Source: an uncultured Lachnospiraceae bacterium | GTDB lineage: Bacteria > Bacillota > Clostridia > Lachnospirales > Lachnospiraceae | Assembly (NCBI GenBank): GCA_910579275.1 | Contig: CAJTTO010000015.1 | Coordinates: 14,258 to 78,257 of the forward strand | Direction of reading: 5' to 3' | Length of the DNA stretch: 64,000 bases | Shown: piece by piece, positions 8,388-17,395 of the stretch | How the letters are laid out: the number at the start of each line of letters is the position of its first letter | Numbering within the stretch: position 1 is the stretch's first letter | Position numbers and translations under genes: made by a program | The notes under the pieces: model-generated | What the model was told of the DNA's origin: nothing | Database searches by the model: none | The model's input: only the letters and a program-made list of their open reading frames with translations

Positions 8388-9857
8388 ATGAATTATAAAA
8401 TGATGGGCAGATTTATAGGGCACATTCTGCTGGTTGAGGCCGTTTTCATGGCAGTGCCGCTGATTATCAGTCTGTTTCATAATGAGGACATGGCATGTGT
8501 TGGTTTTTCCGCAAGCCTGTGCATTATTCTGACTGTGGCGCTTCTTCTGATTATCCTGTGCAAGGGAAGCAAAAGAAGCTTTAAGGCGCGGGAAGGGCTT
8601 GTGTGTGTGGGTGTGAGCTGGATTGTAATGAGTCTTCTCGGATGCCTGCCGTTTTACATATCGAGGGAGATTCCGTCTTACTTGGACGCGCTGTTTGAGA
8701 CGGTGTCAGGTTTTACGACAACGGGGGCATCTATCCTGTCAGAGGTAGAGGAGCTTTCCATGAGTATCCTTTACTGGAGGAGCTTTACCCACTGGCTCGG
8801 CGGCATGGGGGTGCTTGTCTTTGTGCTTGCCGTGGGAGCGTTTGGAGAGCGCAGCAAGGGGTTTACAGTGCATCTTTTAAGGGCGGAGAGCCCGGGACCG
8901 CAAGTCGGAAAGCTCGTTCCGAAGATGAAGAAGACTGCGGAAATCTTATATCTGATATATATTGTGCTCACGATAGTCAATATTGCATTCCTGCTTTTTG
9001 GCGGCATGCCTCTGTTTGACGCGGTGTGCACGGCGTTTGGCACCGCCGGAACGGGTGGATTTGGCATTAAAAATGACAGCATAGCGAGTTACAGCCCATA
9101 TATACAGAATGTCTGTACGGTTTTTATGCTGTTGTTCGGTGTGAATTTCAGCTGTTATTATCTGCTGCTGATGCGTCAGTTTTACGGTGTTTTGAAGGAC
9201 GAGGAGCTGCGGCTTTATTTCGGCGTGGTGATTGGAAGCATCATACTGATTGCCTTGAATGTAAGGGGCTTTTACGGCACGCTTGAGGAGACGGTGCGCC
9301 ACGCTGCGTTTCAGGTGGCAAGCATCGTGACGACAACGGGGTTTGCCACAACGGATTTTGACTTGTGGCCGGATTTTTCCAAGTCGATTATTCTGGGGCT
9401 GATGATAATTGGGGCATGTGCGGGAAGCACCGGAGGCGGATTCAAATGTGCAAGGGTGCTGATTGTGGTCAGAGGCCTGCGCAGAAATCTGCGCCGTGCG
9501 ATTTCGCCGCAGAAAGTACAGGTGGTCAGAATTAACAATCATATGATAGATGAGAAGATTTTGGAAAATGCGAATGCATACCTTGCGGCGTATGTCCTGA
9601 TATTGTTTTTCAGCTTTATACTGGTTTCGATTGACCGTTTTTCGATTACAACGAACTTCACGGCGGTACTGTCCTGCTTTAACAATATCGGACCTGGTCT
9701 GGAGGCAGTCGGTCCCACGTGCAACTACGGGGATTTCAGCTGGCTCTCCAAACTGGTACTGATTGTAGATATGCTTGCCGGGCGACTTGAGATTTTCCCG
9801 ATTTTAATTCTGTTTTCCAGAAGTACATGGGGAATTTTCAATCGGAAAAGCGGTTAG
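8388..9857 (+). CDS. trkH: Trk system potassium uptake protein TrkH
   Basis: 489 aa, about ten membrane helices with the four P-loop filter repeats of TrkH/KtrB, including TVSGFTTTGASIL, FGTAGTGGFG and IVTTTGFATTDFDLWPDF, plus GGGFKCARV near the fourth. It imports potassium across the cell membrane with the TrkA ring. It forms a two-gene operon with trkA. The next gene is convergent and only 17 nt away, with no clear terminator between them. Confidence 0.94.
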   Translation: MNYKMMGRFIGHILLVEAVFMAVPLIISLFHNEDMACVGFSASLCIILTVALLLIILCKGSKRSFKAREGLVCVGVSWIVMSLLGCLPFYISREIPSYLDALFETVSGFTTTGASILSEVEELSMSILYWRSFTHWLGGMGVLVFVLAVGAFGERSKGFTVHLLRAESPGPQVGKLVPKMKKTAEILYLIYIVLTIVNIAFLLFGGMPLFDAVCTAFGTAGTGGFGIKNDSIASYSPYIQNVCTVFMLLFGVNFSCYYLLLMRQFYGVLKDEELRLYFGVVIGSIILIALNVRGFYGTLEETVRHAAFQVASIVTTTGFATTDFDLWPDFSKSIILGLMIIGACAGSTGGGFKCARVLIVVRGLRRNLRRAISPQKVQVVRINNHMIDEKILENANAYLAAYVLILFFSFILVSIDRFSITTNFTAVLSCFNNIGPGLEAVGPTCNYGDFSWLSKLVLIVDMLAGRLEIFPILILFSRSTWGIFNRKSG

Positions 9858-9874
9858 GAGATGTTAACATTCCC

Positions 9875-10672
9875 TTAGTATGTTGAGAAAATTTCATCCA
9901 CATTGCCAGTCGCGATGGGATGGTTTTCTTCGTCAAAAATAAATACGGGCAGATGATTGGCGGTATTTTCTTTCCATGCAATATGTTCAGGCGGTACATG
10001 GAGAGAAAAGCCGCTGTTTTTTTTGATTCGCGTCACGTAATCTGTGATGGAATTGAGCGGCTTGTCAAATTCCATGCCATAGATACAGCCGTTATCCGTT
10101 CTTCCGACATGGTGGATGTCGGAGCCGGCGGTCATGACAATGTTGTGTTTCTGTGCATAACGGTATGCCATGCGGTTCTGTTCATGCGGATTTCCGCAGT
10201 TTGCCACCTCGAACGCATCACACTGGTGCGGATGTACATAGACTTCCGAGAGATATCCTCTTTCTCGAAAAGGATGCGCCTGCACGACAAGACCTCCGTC
10301 TGCCGTAATCTTATTGTAGTGTGTAATGTGATCCCATTCCAGCATGTCAGGATGCGCTTTGAGCCATTCCTTGTCCAGTCCGTAGACTAAGAACTCATCG
10401 CCGTGGAAACGGCTTTCCCACGCAAAGAATACTTTTAGACCCTGACGGTCGCCCTCGGCTTTGGCGTCCTCATAGCCGCTGCAAAAGATATCAACGCGAT
10501 CTTCCCACGGAAGGTTTTTGGGGACACAGCAGTTGCCGTTGAAAAAGTGGTCTGTCACGATAATGCCGTCAAATCCGAGTTCCTTGTAAAAAGAAATATA
10601 TTCCGAGCCTGCACTTTTGGCACATGCGCTGGCAGCGGTGGTGTGCAGGTGTGTTTCGTATCGGTATGACAT
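9875..10672 (-). CDS. PHP-domain metal-dependent hydrolase
   Basis: 265 aa. The N-terminal YETHLHTTAASACAKS carries the HxH motif of the PHP superfamily; further metal ligands are probably in TDHFFNGN, AHPFRERGY and AGSDIHHVG. PHP proteins hydrolyse phosphoesters, for example histidinol phosphate or nucleoside phosphates; the substrate is not evident here. It follows the decarboxylase gene by 24 nt on the same strand and is probably co-transcribed, although the two reactions have no obvious link. Ribosome site GGAGG before the ATG. Confidence 0.82.
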   Translation of the reverse strand: MSYRYETHLHTTAASACAKSAGSEYISFYKELGFDGIIVTDHFFNGNCCVPKNLPWEDRVDIFCSGYEDAKAEGDRQGLKVFFAWESRFHGDEFLVYGLDKEWLKAHPDMLEWDHITHYNKITADGGLVVQAHPFRERGYLSEVYVHPHQCDAFEVANCGNPHEQNRMAYRYAQKHNIVMTAGSDIHHVGRTDNGCIYGMEFDKPLNSITDYVTRIKKNSGFSLHVPPEHIAWKENTANHLPVFIFDEENHPIATGNVDEIFSTY

Positions 10673-10696
10673 AATATTCAGCCTCCTGTATATAAA

Positions 10697-12184
10697 TTAT
10701 GCGATTATTTTTATTGTGTCAAGCGTTCCATTGCGGTCTGTTCCATGCATATGTCTGCCGTCCTTCCGGAAACGCTCTATGTAGGCCCATACTTCGGGTG
10801 TTATCAGTTCGCCGGGATAAATCATGGGGATTCCGGGCGGATAGGGAGCAATCATTTGTCCGGCAATATGACCGGTGGCGTCCTGCCATGGTATGTCCCT
10901 TTTTTCCGCAAAATAAGCCTTGCGTGGCGTCATGATCCGCGGAGGAAGCTTCGGAAAGGCAGGGATGGTTATTGTTGCAGCGGGGGAGCTTGAATGGGAT
11001 TCGGCATGGCAGTTTTTGCTGATATCCGCGCACGCGTGAACCAGTCTGTCCATGTCTCTTTGTTCATTTGCATATGTGACAACTGCAAGTACATTCTCGT
11101 AATCAGACAACTCCATATTGACACCATAGTTTTCAAATAAAATAGAGTCAAGTGCAAATCCTGTCAGTCCGAGCGTGCTTGCAGATATCACAAGTCTTGT
11201 CCTGTCAAGGCAGCATAATTCTGACATGTGTGTCATTTTTGCATTCGTACTGTCCATACAGCGGAATCCATAGATATCCCGCAGGCGTTTTCTTGTAGCT
11301 TCAGCGAGCGTGAGTGCCTTTTCCATCATGATTTCCCCGTTTTGTGCAAGCTCATACCGCGCGCAGTCAAGCGATGCCATCAGCAGATAGCTCGGGCTGG
11401 TGCTCTGTACCAGATGCAGATTTTCCGCAATTTTTTCAAGGACAAATTCGCGGATACCGTGGTTTTTTATGTGGAGGACAGAACTTTGCGTCAGGGCGCC
11501 GGCAACCTTGTGCATGCTCTGTACGCAGACATCGGCACCGCAAGCAAGCGCGCCCTGCGGGAGCTGCCTGTGAAAGTAAAGATGCCCGCCATGTGCCTCA
11601 TCGACCAGCAAAAGGGCGCCGTGACGGTGACAGACATCGGCAATTGCTTTTAAGTCTGAACAGACGCCATAGTAGCTGGGACAAACCAGAAACAGCGCTT
11701 TGCAGTCGGGATTTTCCGCAAAGCATTTCTGTACGGCATCGGCGGTAATTCCGCCCTGTATCGACCATTGGGGAAGCAGCTCCGGCATCACGTATACAGG
11801 GTCTGCGCCTGACAGAATCAGTCCCATCATGGCTGACTTGTGTGCGTTTCTGGCAATCATGATTTTTTCGCCCTCGAGTGCGGCTCCAAGTATCATTGCC
11901 TCGTTTCCGCAGGTGCTTCCGTTTACGAGAAAAAAGCTTCTGTCCGCCCCATAGAGCTGTCCGAGCAGCTGCTGCGCCTCCGCGATTGCCCCTTCGGGAT
12001 GATGAAGGTCATCCGTAAGCGGCGTCTCGGTCACGTCATAGGAAAAGATATGCGTACCTGTTTTTTGGGTCCATCGGGCGCTGACACCCCTGTCAAGCCT
12101 GTGTCCGGGAATTCTGAAATATGCAGGATCTGTCGCAATAAAAGTGTTTATTGCGTCCAAGAGTGGTGTTTTTTCCTGAATCAT
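10697..12184 (-). CDS. Orn/Lys/Arg family PLP-dependent decarboxylase
   Basis: 495 aa from the ATG at 12184, which has GAGGAG at correct spacing; 41 further in-frame upstream residues lack a ribosome site. Fold-type I PLP enzyme: the DEAHGGHLYFH segment and the Schiff-base lysine in SMHKVAGALTQSS are clear. The protein is the short Bacillus-type form (SpeA/YaaO size) without the large wing domain of enterobacterial CadA/AdiA. It decarboxylates arginine, lysine or ornithine to a polyamine precursor; the substrate cannot be decided from sequence alone. Followed by the PHP gene. Confidence 0.88.
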   Translation of the reverse strand: MIQEKTPLLDAINTFIATDPAYFRIPGHRLDRGVSARWTQKTGTHIFSYDVTETPLTDDLHHPEGAIAEAQQLLGQLYGADRSFFLVNGSTCGNEAMILGAALEGEKIMIARNAHKSAMMGLILSGADPVYVMPELLPQWSIQGGITADAVQKCFAENPDCKALFLVCPSYYGVCSDLKAIADVCHRHGALLLVDEAHGGHLYFHRQLPQGALACGADVCVQSMHKVAGALTQSSVLHIKNHGIREFVLEKIAENLHLVQSTSPSYLLMASLDCARYELAQNGEIMMEKALTLAEATRKRLRDIYGFRCMDSTNAKMTHMSELCCLDRTRLVISASTLGLTGFALDSILFENYGVNMELSDYENVLAVVTYANEQRDMDRLVHACADISKNCHAESHSSSPAATITIPAFPKLPPRIMTPRKAYFAEKRDIPWQDATGHIAGQMIAPYPPGIPMIYPGELITPEVWAYIERFRKDGRHMHGTDRNGTLDTIKIIA

Positions 12185-12325
12185 TGGATGAAATCTCCTC
12201 AAAAATAAACTTCCGAAAATAAAACGATTAAGGCAATTATAACGTTTTCGCCATAAAATTTCAATGTAGCTTGTATAACAAAATAAAGAGTTGTAAAGAA
12301 TAACCATGTATGAAGGAAGACGAGG

Positions 12326-13015
12326 TTGGACTGTTATGCGGACTGGCTTCAGAAAGGCATGGTTATTTTTGTGGCAAATGTAGTATTATATCTTATGGCG
12401 AAGCAGAGTGTGGCGCTCGAAAAGGCGGATGTGGAACTGTCGGATGTGGCAGGTATTTACTGCGAGGACGAGACGGTCAGGGCAAAGGCTGCAGCGATGA
12501 AAATACACCGTTTTCGACATGATGGTCAGCCCAGAGTTGTGATAAGCATTTTAAAAATAATCGAGCAGCTCACAAAGCTTTGTCCTGGAATCATGGTCGA
12601 AAGTGTCGGCGAGACGGATATTATTATAGAAAAGGCGTCTTTGCAGCATGAAAAACCGAGCCAGAAGTACGGGGCATGGGCGTATATAAAAATTGCTTTT
12701 GTTGCGCTGATCTGCTTTTTTGGTTCGGCGTTTACGATAATGGCGTTCCATAATGATGTGGGACTCGGGGATGTACTGAGCAGAATTTATGAGCTGGTGA
12801 TGGGCGTGGAGTCGGATGGTTACACTGCAATAGAAATTTCTTATTCCGTCGGGCTTGCGGCAGGAATTATCATATTTTACAACCATATCGGCGGAAAGCG
12901 TCTTACTTCGGATCCGACGCCGCTGGAGGTGGAGATGCGAAACTATGAGCGCGACGTCAATCAGGCGCTTGTTGAAATGGCAGGCCGGCAGAAGCTTGAA
13001 GAGGATGTGGAATAG
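12326..13015 (+). CDS. spoVAA: Stage V sporulation protein AA
   Basis: Up to 229 aa. An N-terminal cytoplasmic domain (SDVAGIYCEDE, about residue 40) is followed by two membrane helices and the family segment IMAFHNDVGLGDVLSRIYELVMG, then PTPLEVEMRNYERDVNQ. SpoVA proteins move calcium dipicolinate across the inner spore membrane. The start is uncertain: TTG 12326, ATG 12359 and GTG 12371 are in frame, and the later ones match the usual SpoVAA length better. It abuts spoVAB with no gap. Transcription in the forespore (SigG/SigF) is expected, but I could not place a promoter firmly. Confidence 0.88.
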   Translation: MDCYADWLQKGMVIFVANVVLYLMAKQSVALEKADVELSDVAGIYCEDETVRAKAAAMKIHRFRHDGQPRVVISILKIIEQLTKLCPGIMVESVGETDIIIEKASLQHEKPSQKYGAWAYIKIAFVALICFFGSAFTIMAFHNDVGLGDVLSRIYELVMGVESDGYTAIEISYSVGLAAGIIIFYNHIGGKRLTSDPTPLEVEMRNYERDVNQALVEMAGRQKLEEDVE

Positions 13016-13483
13016 ATGGTGTGGCGGACAATATTATTGTGGATAATGGGCATCAGCTCAGGACTTATGGTTTCGGCGGGTGTATTTACGGTACTGTTTG
13101 TCGTGGGACTGGTGCCGCGATTTGCAGGCAGGACGGACACGGCAAGATGTGAACTTTTTTATGAGGAATGTCTGATATTCGGTGCGTTGCTGGCAGATAT
13201 ACTGAGCGTGTTCCCGATTGAGGGTTCTATAGGGGGAATTGTGACACGAATGTCATTTTCGGGTTCTCTGCTGACGTTTCTTTTGGTATTGATAGGTTTT
13301 TTCGCGGGAATTTTTGTGGGGTGTCTGTCCATTGCGCTTGCCGAAGTACTTGACGGTATTCCGGTTTTTGCAAGGCGTGTCAGGCTGAAGATGGGCGTAA
13401 GCATTGCGTTGCTGGCAGTGGCGCTCGGAAAGATAGCAGGCTCGTTTGTTTATTTTATCAATGGATTTTTTGAGGGCATTTAA
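13016..13483 (+). CDS. spoVAB: Stage V sporulation protein AB
   Basis: 155 aa, four to five hydrophobic helices. The ATG directly follows the spoVAA stop. The segment AGVFTVLFVVGLVPRFAGRT and the acidic membrane-embedded stretch are typical of SpoVAB. It works with SpoVAA in the dipicolinate channel system. Confidence 0.87.
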   Translation: MVWRTILLWIMGISSGLMVSAGVFTVLFVVGLVPRFAGRTDTARCELFYEECLIFGALLADILSVFPIEGSIGGIVTRMSFSGSLLTFLLVLIGFFAGIFVGCLSIALAEVLDGIPVFARRVRLKMGVSIALLAVALGKIAGSFVYFINGFFEGI

Positions 13484-13496
13484 GGAGGATGGAACA

Positions 13497-13958
13497 ATGG
13501 CGTCAGAACAGAAAAAGGAAGATTATCAGGAGTACGTAAGACAGAACTCGCCCAAGACGAATCTGCCGTTACAGATGGGCAAGGCTTTTATCATGGGCGG
13601 AATTATTTGCTGTCTCGGACAGTTCATTGTCAATATGGCGACAAAACGTTTTGGGATAGAGCAGGAAACCGCGGCAGGATGGTGCTCCATGGTGCTGATT
13701 TTATTAAGCGCACTGCTTACAGGCTTTAACCTATATGGAAAGCTGGTAAAATGGGGTGGTGCAGGCGCACTGGTACCAATTACGGGATTTGCAAACTCCG
13801 TCGTTGCCTCGGCAATCGAGTACAAGACAGAGGGGCAAGTATTTGGCATCGGGTGTAAGATATTCACGATTGCCGGACCGGTCATACTGTATGGTATTTT
13901 TACAAGCTGGTGCCTTGGGGTGGTGTATTGGATCGGGAAGCTGATGGGGCTGGTGTGA
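13497..13958 (+). CDS. spoVAC: Stage V sporulation protein AC
   Basis: 153 aa from the ATG at 13497 with AAGGAGG 7 nt upstream; 17 earlier in-frame residues overlap spoVAB and are not needed. After a hydrophilic N-terminus (YQEYVRQNSPKTN), four membrane helices follow with GKAFIMGGIICCLGQ and GFANSVVASAIEYKTEG, both typical of SpoVAC, the mechanosensitive-like core of the SpoVA channel. spoVAD and spoVAE, normally next, are absent: a terminator follows within 10 nt. Confidence 0.92.
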   Translation: MASEQKKEDYQEYVRQNSPKTNLPLQMGKAFIMGGIICCLGQFIVNMATKRFGIEQETAAGWCSMVLILLSALLTGFNLYGKLVKWGGAGALVPITGFANSVVASAIEYKTEGQVFGIGCKIFTIAGPVILYGIFTSWCLGVVYWIGKLMGLV

Positions 13959-13966
13959 ATGCATAT

Positions 13967-14009
13967 AAAAAGGACAATGCCTATGGGATGGGGCATTGTC
14001 CTTTTTTTC
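13967..14009. terminator. Bidirectional Rho-independent terminator
   Basis: AAAAAGGACAATGCC pairs with GGCATTGTCCTTTTT. It serves spoVAC on the plus strand and the convergent GH13 gene on the minus strand. Confidence 0.9.
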
Positions 14010-14015
14010 AATTAT

Positions 14016-15728
14016 TTATCGGAAACTTTTTATCCAGTTAATCAGTGAGTCATGGTATACGTTGTCGGTGACGTCTTTGCGCATCTGATCCGTGACATTG
14101 CCGTTTTTCTCCATAATGGCAATGATTGCCTCCTGAAGACCGGCAATTTTTCCTTTTTCAAATGCTTCTGTATATGCAGCGTCCGCAACAGGCGTTTCCT
14201 TTGCAGGAACAGATGCGGGAGCCGCTTTCGGAGCATCGTCTGCTTGCGCAGCGGCATTCTGAGAGACGGGTGCGGAAACAGTCTGGACAGGCTCTGCCGC
14301 AGGAACGGATGCATTCTTGGCAGCATCATCCACATGAAGCTCCACAGGTGCCGGTGTGGCAGCATTTGCCGCGTCATCTCCCGTGAGCGGCAGCCAGATA
14401 TCCCCTGAATTTGCCTTGACATTCACACAGATGCTGCCGTTGGCAGCGCTGACTTTCTGTCCGGAAAGCGCCCCGATATATTCAGGTGCGTTTCCGCAGG
14501 GCAGCGTCATCGTGAAGTCACTGTCATCATTGTTTACGGTCACAACCACGCATTCACCTTCAAAATTGCGGGAAAAGGCATACTGGCGGTTCATGAGCTT
14601 GAGTTCCCTGTAGTCGCCGTAGGACAATGCCTTGGACTGCTGTCTGGTGCGCCCGAGAGCTGCAATCAGGGCAGTAAAGGAATTCTCTTCTATGGCATTC
14701 TTGTAGTCGTCAAAGCTGAGGGCTGGCCGGAGAGAGGCGTCGGAAAATTTTTCTTTCCTGCCTTCTATGCCAAATTCCGAGCCGTAGTATAGTGACGGGA
14801 TGCCCGGAAGGGTATACATGAGTATGTGCACCGGAGCGAAATGCGCCTTGTTGCTGAGTTTTGTGTAGATGCGCTCCACGTCATGGTTGTCCACGAAATT
14901 GTACAGCTTGAATCCGTTGGGGCTGCTGCCGCCCATCTCATACAAGCGCTTAACCGTGTGCGCAATCTCAAAGAAATTATGGTCGTTGTGACCAGAGTAA
15001 AGCGCCTTGTGCAGCTGGTAGTTTGTCACGGAGTGCAGTGTGCCCTCGTTGACCCAGCGCGAGTAGTCGCCGTGGATGACTTCGCCCATCAGCCAGAAAT
15101 CCGGCTTCACCTCGTTAGCGACGGCGCGCAGCGCCTTCATGAAATCAAAGTCAAGGACATCTGCCGCATCAAGCCGAATGCCGTCAACGTCAAATTCACT
15201 TACCCAGAAACGAACGACATCACAGATGTAATCTTTGACGGCAGGATTTCTCTGGTTGAGTTTGACAAGAAGATTGTATCCGCCCCAGTTATCATAGCTG
15301 AAACCATCATTGTACTCATTGTTTCCGCCAAAATTTACATTGCAGTACCAGTCCCTGTACTGGGAGGCTTCCCGTTTTTCCTTAATATCCTTAAATGCAA
15401 AGAAATCGCGTCCTGTGTGGTTGAATACACCGTCAAAGATAACTTTGATGCCGTTATCGTGGCATTCTTTCACAAAGCTTTTGAGGTCGTCATTGTCGCC
15501 AAGACGACTGTCCAGTTTTTTGTAATCCGTTGTTTCATAGCCATGTCCCACGGATTCAAATAAGGGACCGATATAAATGGCATTGCAGCCAATGTTTTTA
15601 ATATGCGCAATCCATGGCAGCAGCGTGTTTAGCCGGTGCTCGGGCTCCCCGTAAGAATTTTCCTTTGGTGCTCCTGTAAGCCCTAACGGATAGATGTGGT
15701 AAAAAATCGCTTCATCATACCAAGCCAT
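14016..15728 (-). CDS. Cytoplasmic alpha-amylase family (GH13) enzyme with extended C-terminus
   Basis: 570 aa from the ATG at 15728, which has an ideal AAAGGAGG. No signal peptide, so intracellular. The (beta/alpha)8 barrel shows GVFNHTG, VDGIRLDAADVLD (nucleophile Asp), FWLMGEVIHGD (acid Glu) and FVDNHDVERI (third Asp). A C-terminal beta domain follows (about 390-455). The last 115 residues are an Ala/Pro/Val-rich linker and a helical tail (EAFEKGKIAGLQEAIIAI), unlike standard maltodextrin hydrolases. Likely degrades maltodextrin or intracellular alpha-glucan; specificity unproven. Monocistronic, with a possible TATACT -10 on the minus strand at 15812-15817. Confidence 0.88.
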   Translation of the reverse strand: MAWYDEAIFYHIYPLGLTGAPKENSYGEPEHRLNTLLPWIAHIKNIGCNAIYIGPLFESVGHGYETTDYKKLDSRLGDNDDLKSFVKECHDNGIKVIFDGVFNHTGRDFFAFKDIKEKREASQYRDWYCNVNFGGNNEYNDGFSYDNWGGYNLLVKLNQRNPAVKDYICDVVRFWVSEFDVDGIRLDAADVLDFDFMKALRAVANEVKPDFWLMGEVIHGDYSRWVNEGTLHSVTNYQLHKALYSGHNDHNFFEIAHTVKRLYEMGGSSPNGFKLYNFVDNHDVERIYTKLSNKAHFAPVHILMYTLPGIPSLYYGSEFGIEGRKEKFSDASLRPALSFDDYKNAIEENSFTALIAALGRTRQQSKALSYGDYRELKLMNRQYAFSRNFEGECVVVTVNNDDSDFTMTLPCGNAPEYIGALSGQKVSAANGSICVNVKANSGDIWLPLTGDDAANAATPAPVELHVDDAAKNASVPAAEPVQTVSAPVSQNAAAQADDAPKAAPASVPAKETPVADAAYTEAFEKGKIAGLQEAIIAIMEKNGNVTDQMRKDVTDNVYHDSLINWIKSFR

Positions 15729-15970
15729 GCTTGTTCCTCCTTTAGATTTTATGCAGTTTCCAAAGCGTTTTTGAAAGAGCCGGAAACCGCACTTTGAATT
15801 TTCACACAGTAAGTATATCACAAATAAAAGATTGATGCATCAGTGTGCTGGTATTTTTATAAAAAAATGGGAAAAGTAACGTAGGGATAAAAGGATTGCG
15901 GAACAATAGGATTGTATGTTAAACTGGTATTATCAACAAAAACCGCAAAACAGGATAGGAGCAAAAGAGA

Positions 15971-17335
15971 TTGGAAACGGGGTGCATTGCATCTGCCATG
16001 GTTGTCCTGACGCTTTTGGCTGCAGCGCTGATTGCCGAGGTGAGGCGGATTCGGTCGGAGCAGTATGTGGCAAGTCATGACAGGCTGACAGGTTTATACA
16101 ACAGGGAGAGTTTTTTTAAGAAAGCGGAGGAGATAATACGGAAAAATCCTCAGAAAAAAAGATACATGGTGTGCACGAACATTAAGAACTTTAAGCTGGC
16201 CAATGACCTTTTTGGCAAGGAGATGGGGGACAAGGTTCTCGTGGATCAGGCAAAACTGCTGATGCTTGCAAAGTATGAGGAGTGTGTGTATGGGCGGATC
16301 GGGGGCGATAAGTTTGCGATGCTTATTCCGAAAGAAAACTTTAATTCCCAGCTGGCGGCACAGAATACGTCAAAACTAGAGTACCTGATTAACGACACGA
16401 ATTACAAACTGCATGTGGCAATCGGGGCATACGAGATTGTGGATCCGCAAGAGAGTGCACAGGTGATGTGTGACAAGGCAAATATGGCAATTGATTCCAT
16501 GCAGGGCGACTATAATCAGGTGGTTGCTTATTATGATGAAAAAATGCTGGGGAGTCTGGTACAGGAAAAGAATGTCCTAAGTGCGTTTGACCATGCGCTG
16601 GAAACCAACCAGTTCCGGATGTATTTACAGCCGCAGATAAGAAATACCGGAGAGCTGTCGGGCGCGGAGGCGATTGTCAGATGGCACCATCCCATAAAGG
16701 GGGTACTGATGCCGGCGGATTTCATAGAAATCATTGAAAAAAGAGGCTATATTTACAAACTTGACCGCTGTATGTGGGAGCAGGCCGCGGCGAAACTCGG
16801 CGACTGGAAAAGGCGGGGCATAAATGATATCTGCATCTCGGTCAATGTTTCCACAAAAGATTTTTTCTATATTGATTTGTACAAGGCATTTACCGGACTG
16901 GTGGAAAAATATGATATTGACCCGGGAATGTTCAACATCGAGATTACGGAGACGGTGTTTATCGGCGATATGCAGATGCACCTTACGGTGATTAATAAAC
17001 TGCGGGAATATGGTTTTCACATTGAGATTGATGATTTTGGCAGCGGTTATTCATCGCTTAACATGTTAAAGAATATCGAGGTGGATATCCTGAAAATTGA
17101 CATGGCGTTTCTGGAGGAGACGATAACGACAGAGCGGACAAGGATTATCATTAAGGCGATGATTGCCATGGCAAAGGAGCTTGGCATGGAAGTCATAACG
17201 GAGGGCGTCAGGAACGAGGAGCATGTTGCGTTCCTCACGGAGGCAGGATGTGACATCTTTCAGGGATTTTATTTTAACAAGCCGATATCTGTGGAAGCAT
17301 TTGAAACCCAATATGGACTGGACAAAAGAAAGTAA
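15971..17335 (+). CDS. GGDEF/EAL cyclic-di-GMP phosphodiesterase
   Basis: 454 aa from a TTG with AGGAG 9 nt upstream. One N-terminal membrane helix (about 6-22) leads to a GGDEF domain whose signature is GGDKF (about residue 113) and is therefore probably not a cyclase. The EAL domain keeps the key residues: EAIVRWHHP, NIEITET, IDDFGSGYSS, LKIDMAF, TEGVRNEE and FQGFYFNKP. Expected to hydrolyse c-di-GMP at the membrane, with GGDKF perhaps sensing GTP. Monocistronic, ends at a bidirectional terminator. Confidence 0.87.
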   Translation: METGCIASAMVVLTLLAAALIAEVRRIRSEQYVASHDRLTGLYNRESFFKKAEEIIRKNPQKKRYMVCTNIKNFKLANDLFGKEMGDKVLVDQAKLLMLAKYEECVYGRIGGDKFAMLIPKENFNSQLAAQNTSKLEYLINDTNYKLHVAIGAYEIVDPQESAQVMCDKANMAIDSMQGDYNQVVAYYDEKMLGSLVQEKNVLSAFDHALETNQFRMYLQPQIRNTGELSGAEAIVRWHHPIKGVLMPADFIEIIEKRGYIYKLDRCMWEQAAAKLGDWKRRGINDICISVNVSTKDFFYIDLYKAFTGLVEKYDIDPGMFNIEITETVFIGDMQMHLTVINKLREYGFHIEIDDFGSGYSSLNMLKNIEVDILKIDMAFLEETITTERTRIIIKAMIAMAKELGMEVITEGVRNEEHVAFLTEAGCDIFQGFYFNKPISVEAFETQYGLDKRK

Positions 17336-17343
17336 ATAAAACA

Positions 17344-17388
17344 ACAGCCCCCAATCATGCAGTGGCGATTGGGGGCTGTCGTTTTTTG
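17344..17388. terminator. Bidirectional Rho-independent terminator
   Basis: ACAGCCCCCAATC pairs with GATTGGGGGCTGT and is followed by T6 on the plus strand; A-rich sequence lies on the other side. It lies between the EAL gene and carB, which are convergent. Confidence 0.88.
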
Positions 17389-17395
17389 TGCTCGA

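Noticed and set aside
12310..12522. 70-aa ORF from ATG 12310 beside spoVAA
   Set aside because: It is out of frame with spoVAA, Gly/Cys/Arg-rich and overlaps the real gene; a shadow frame.
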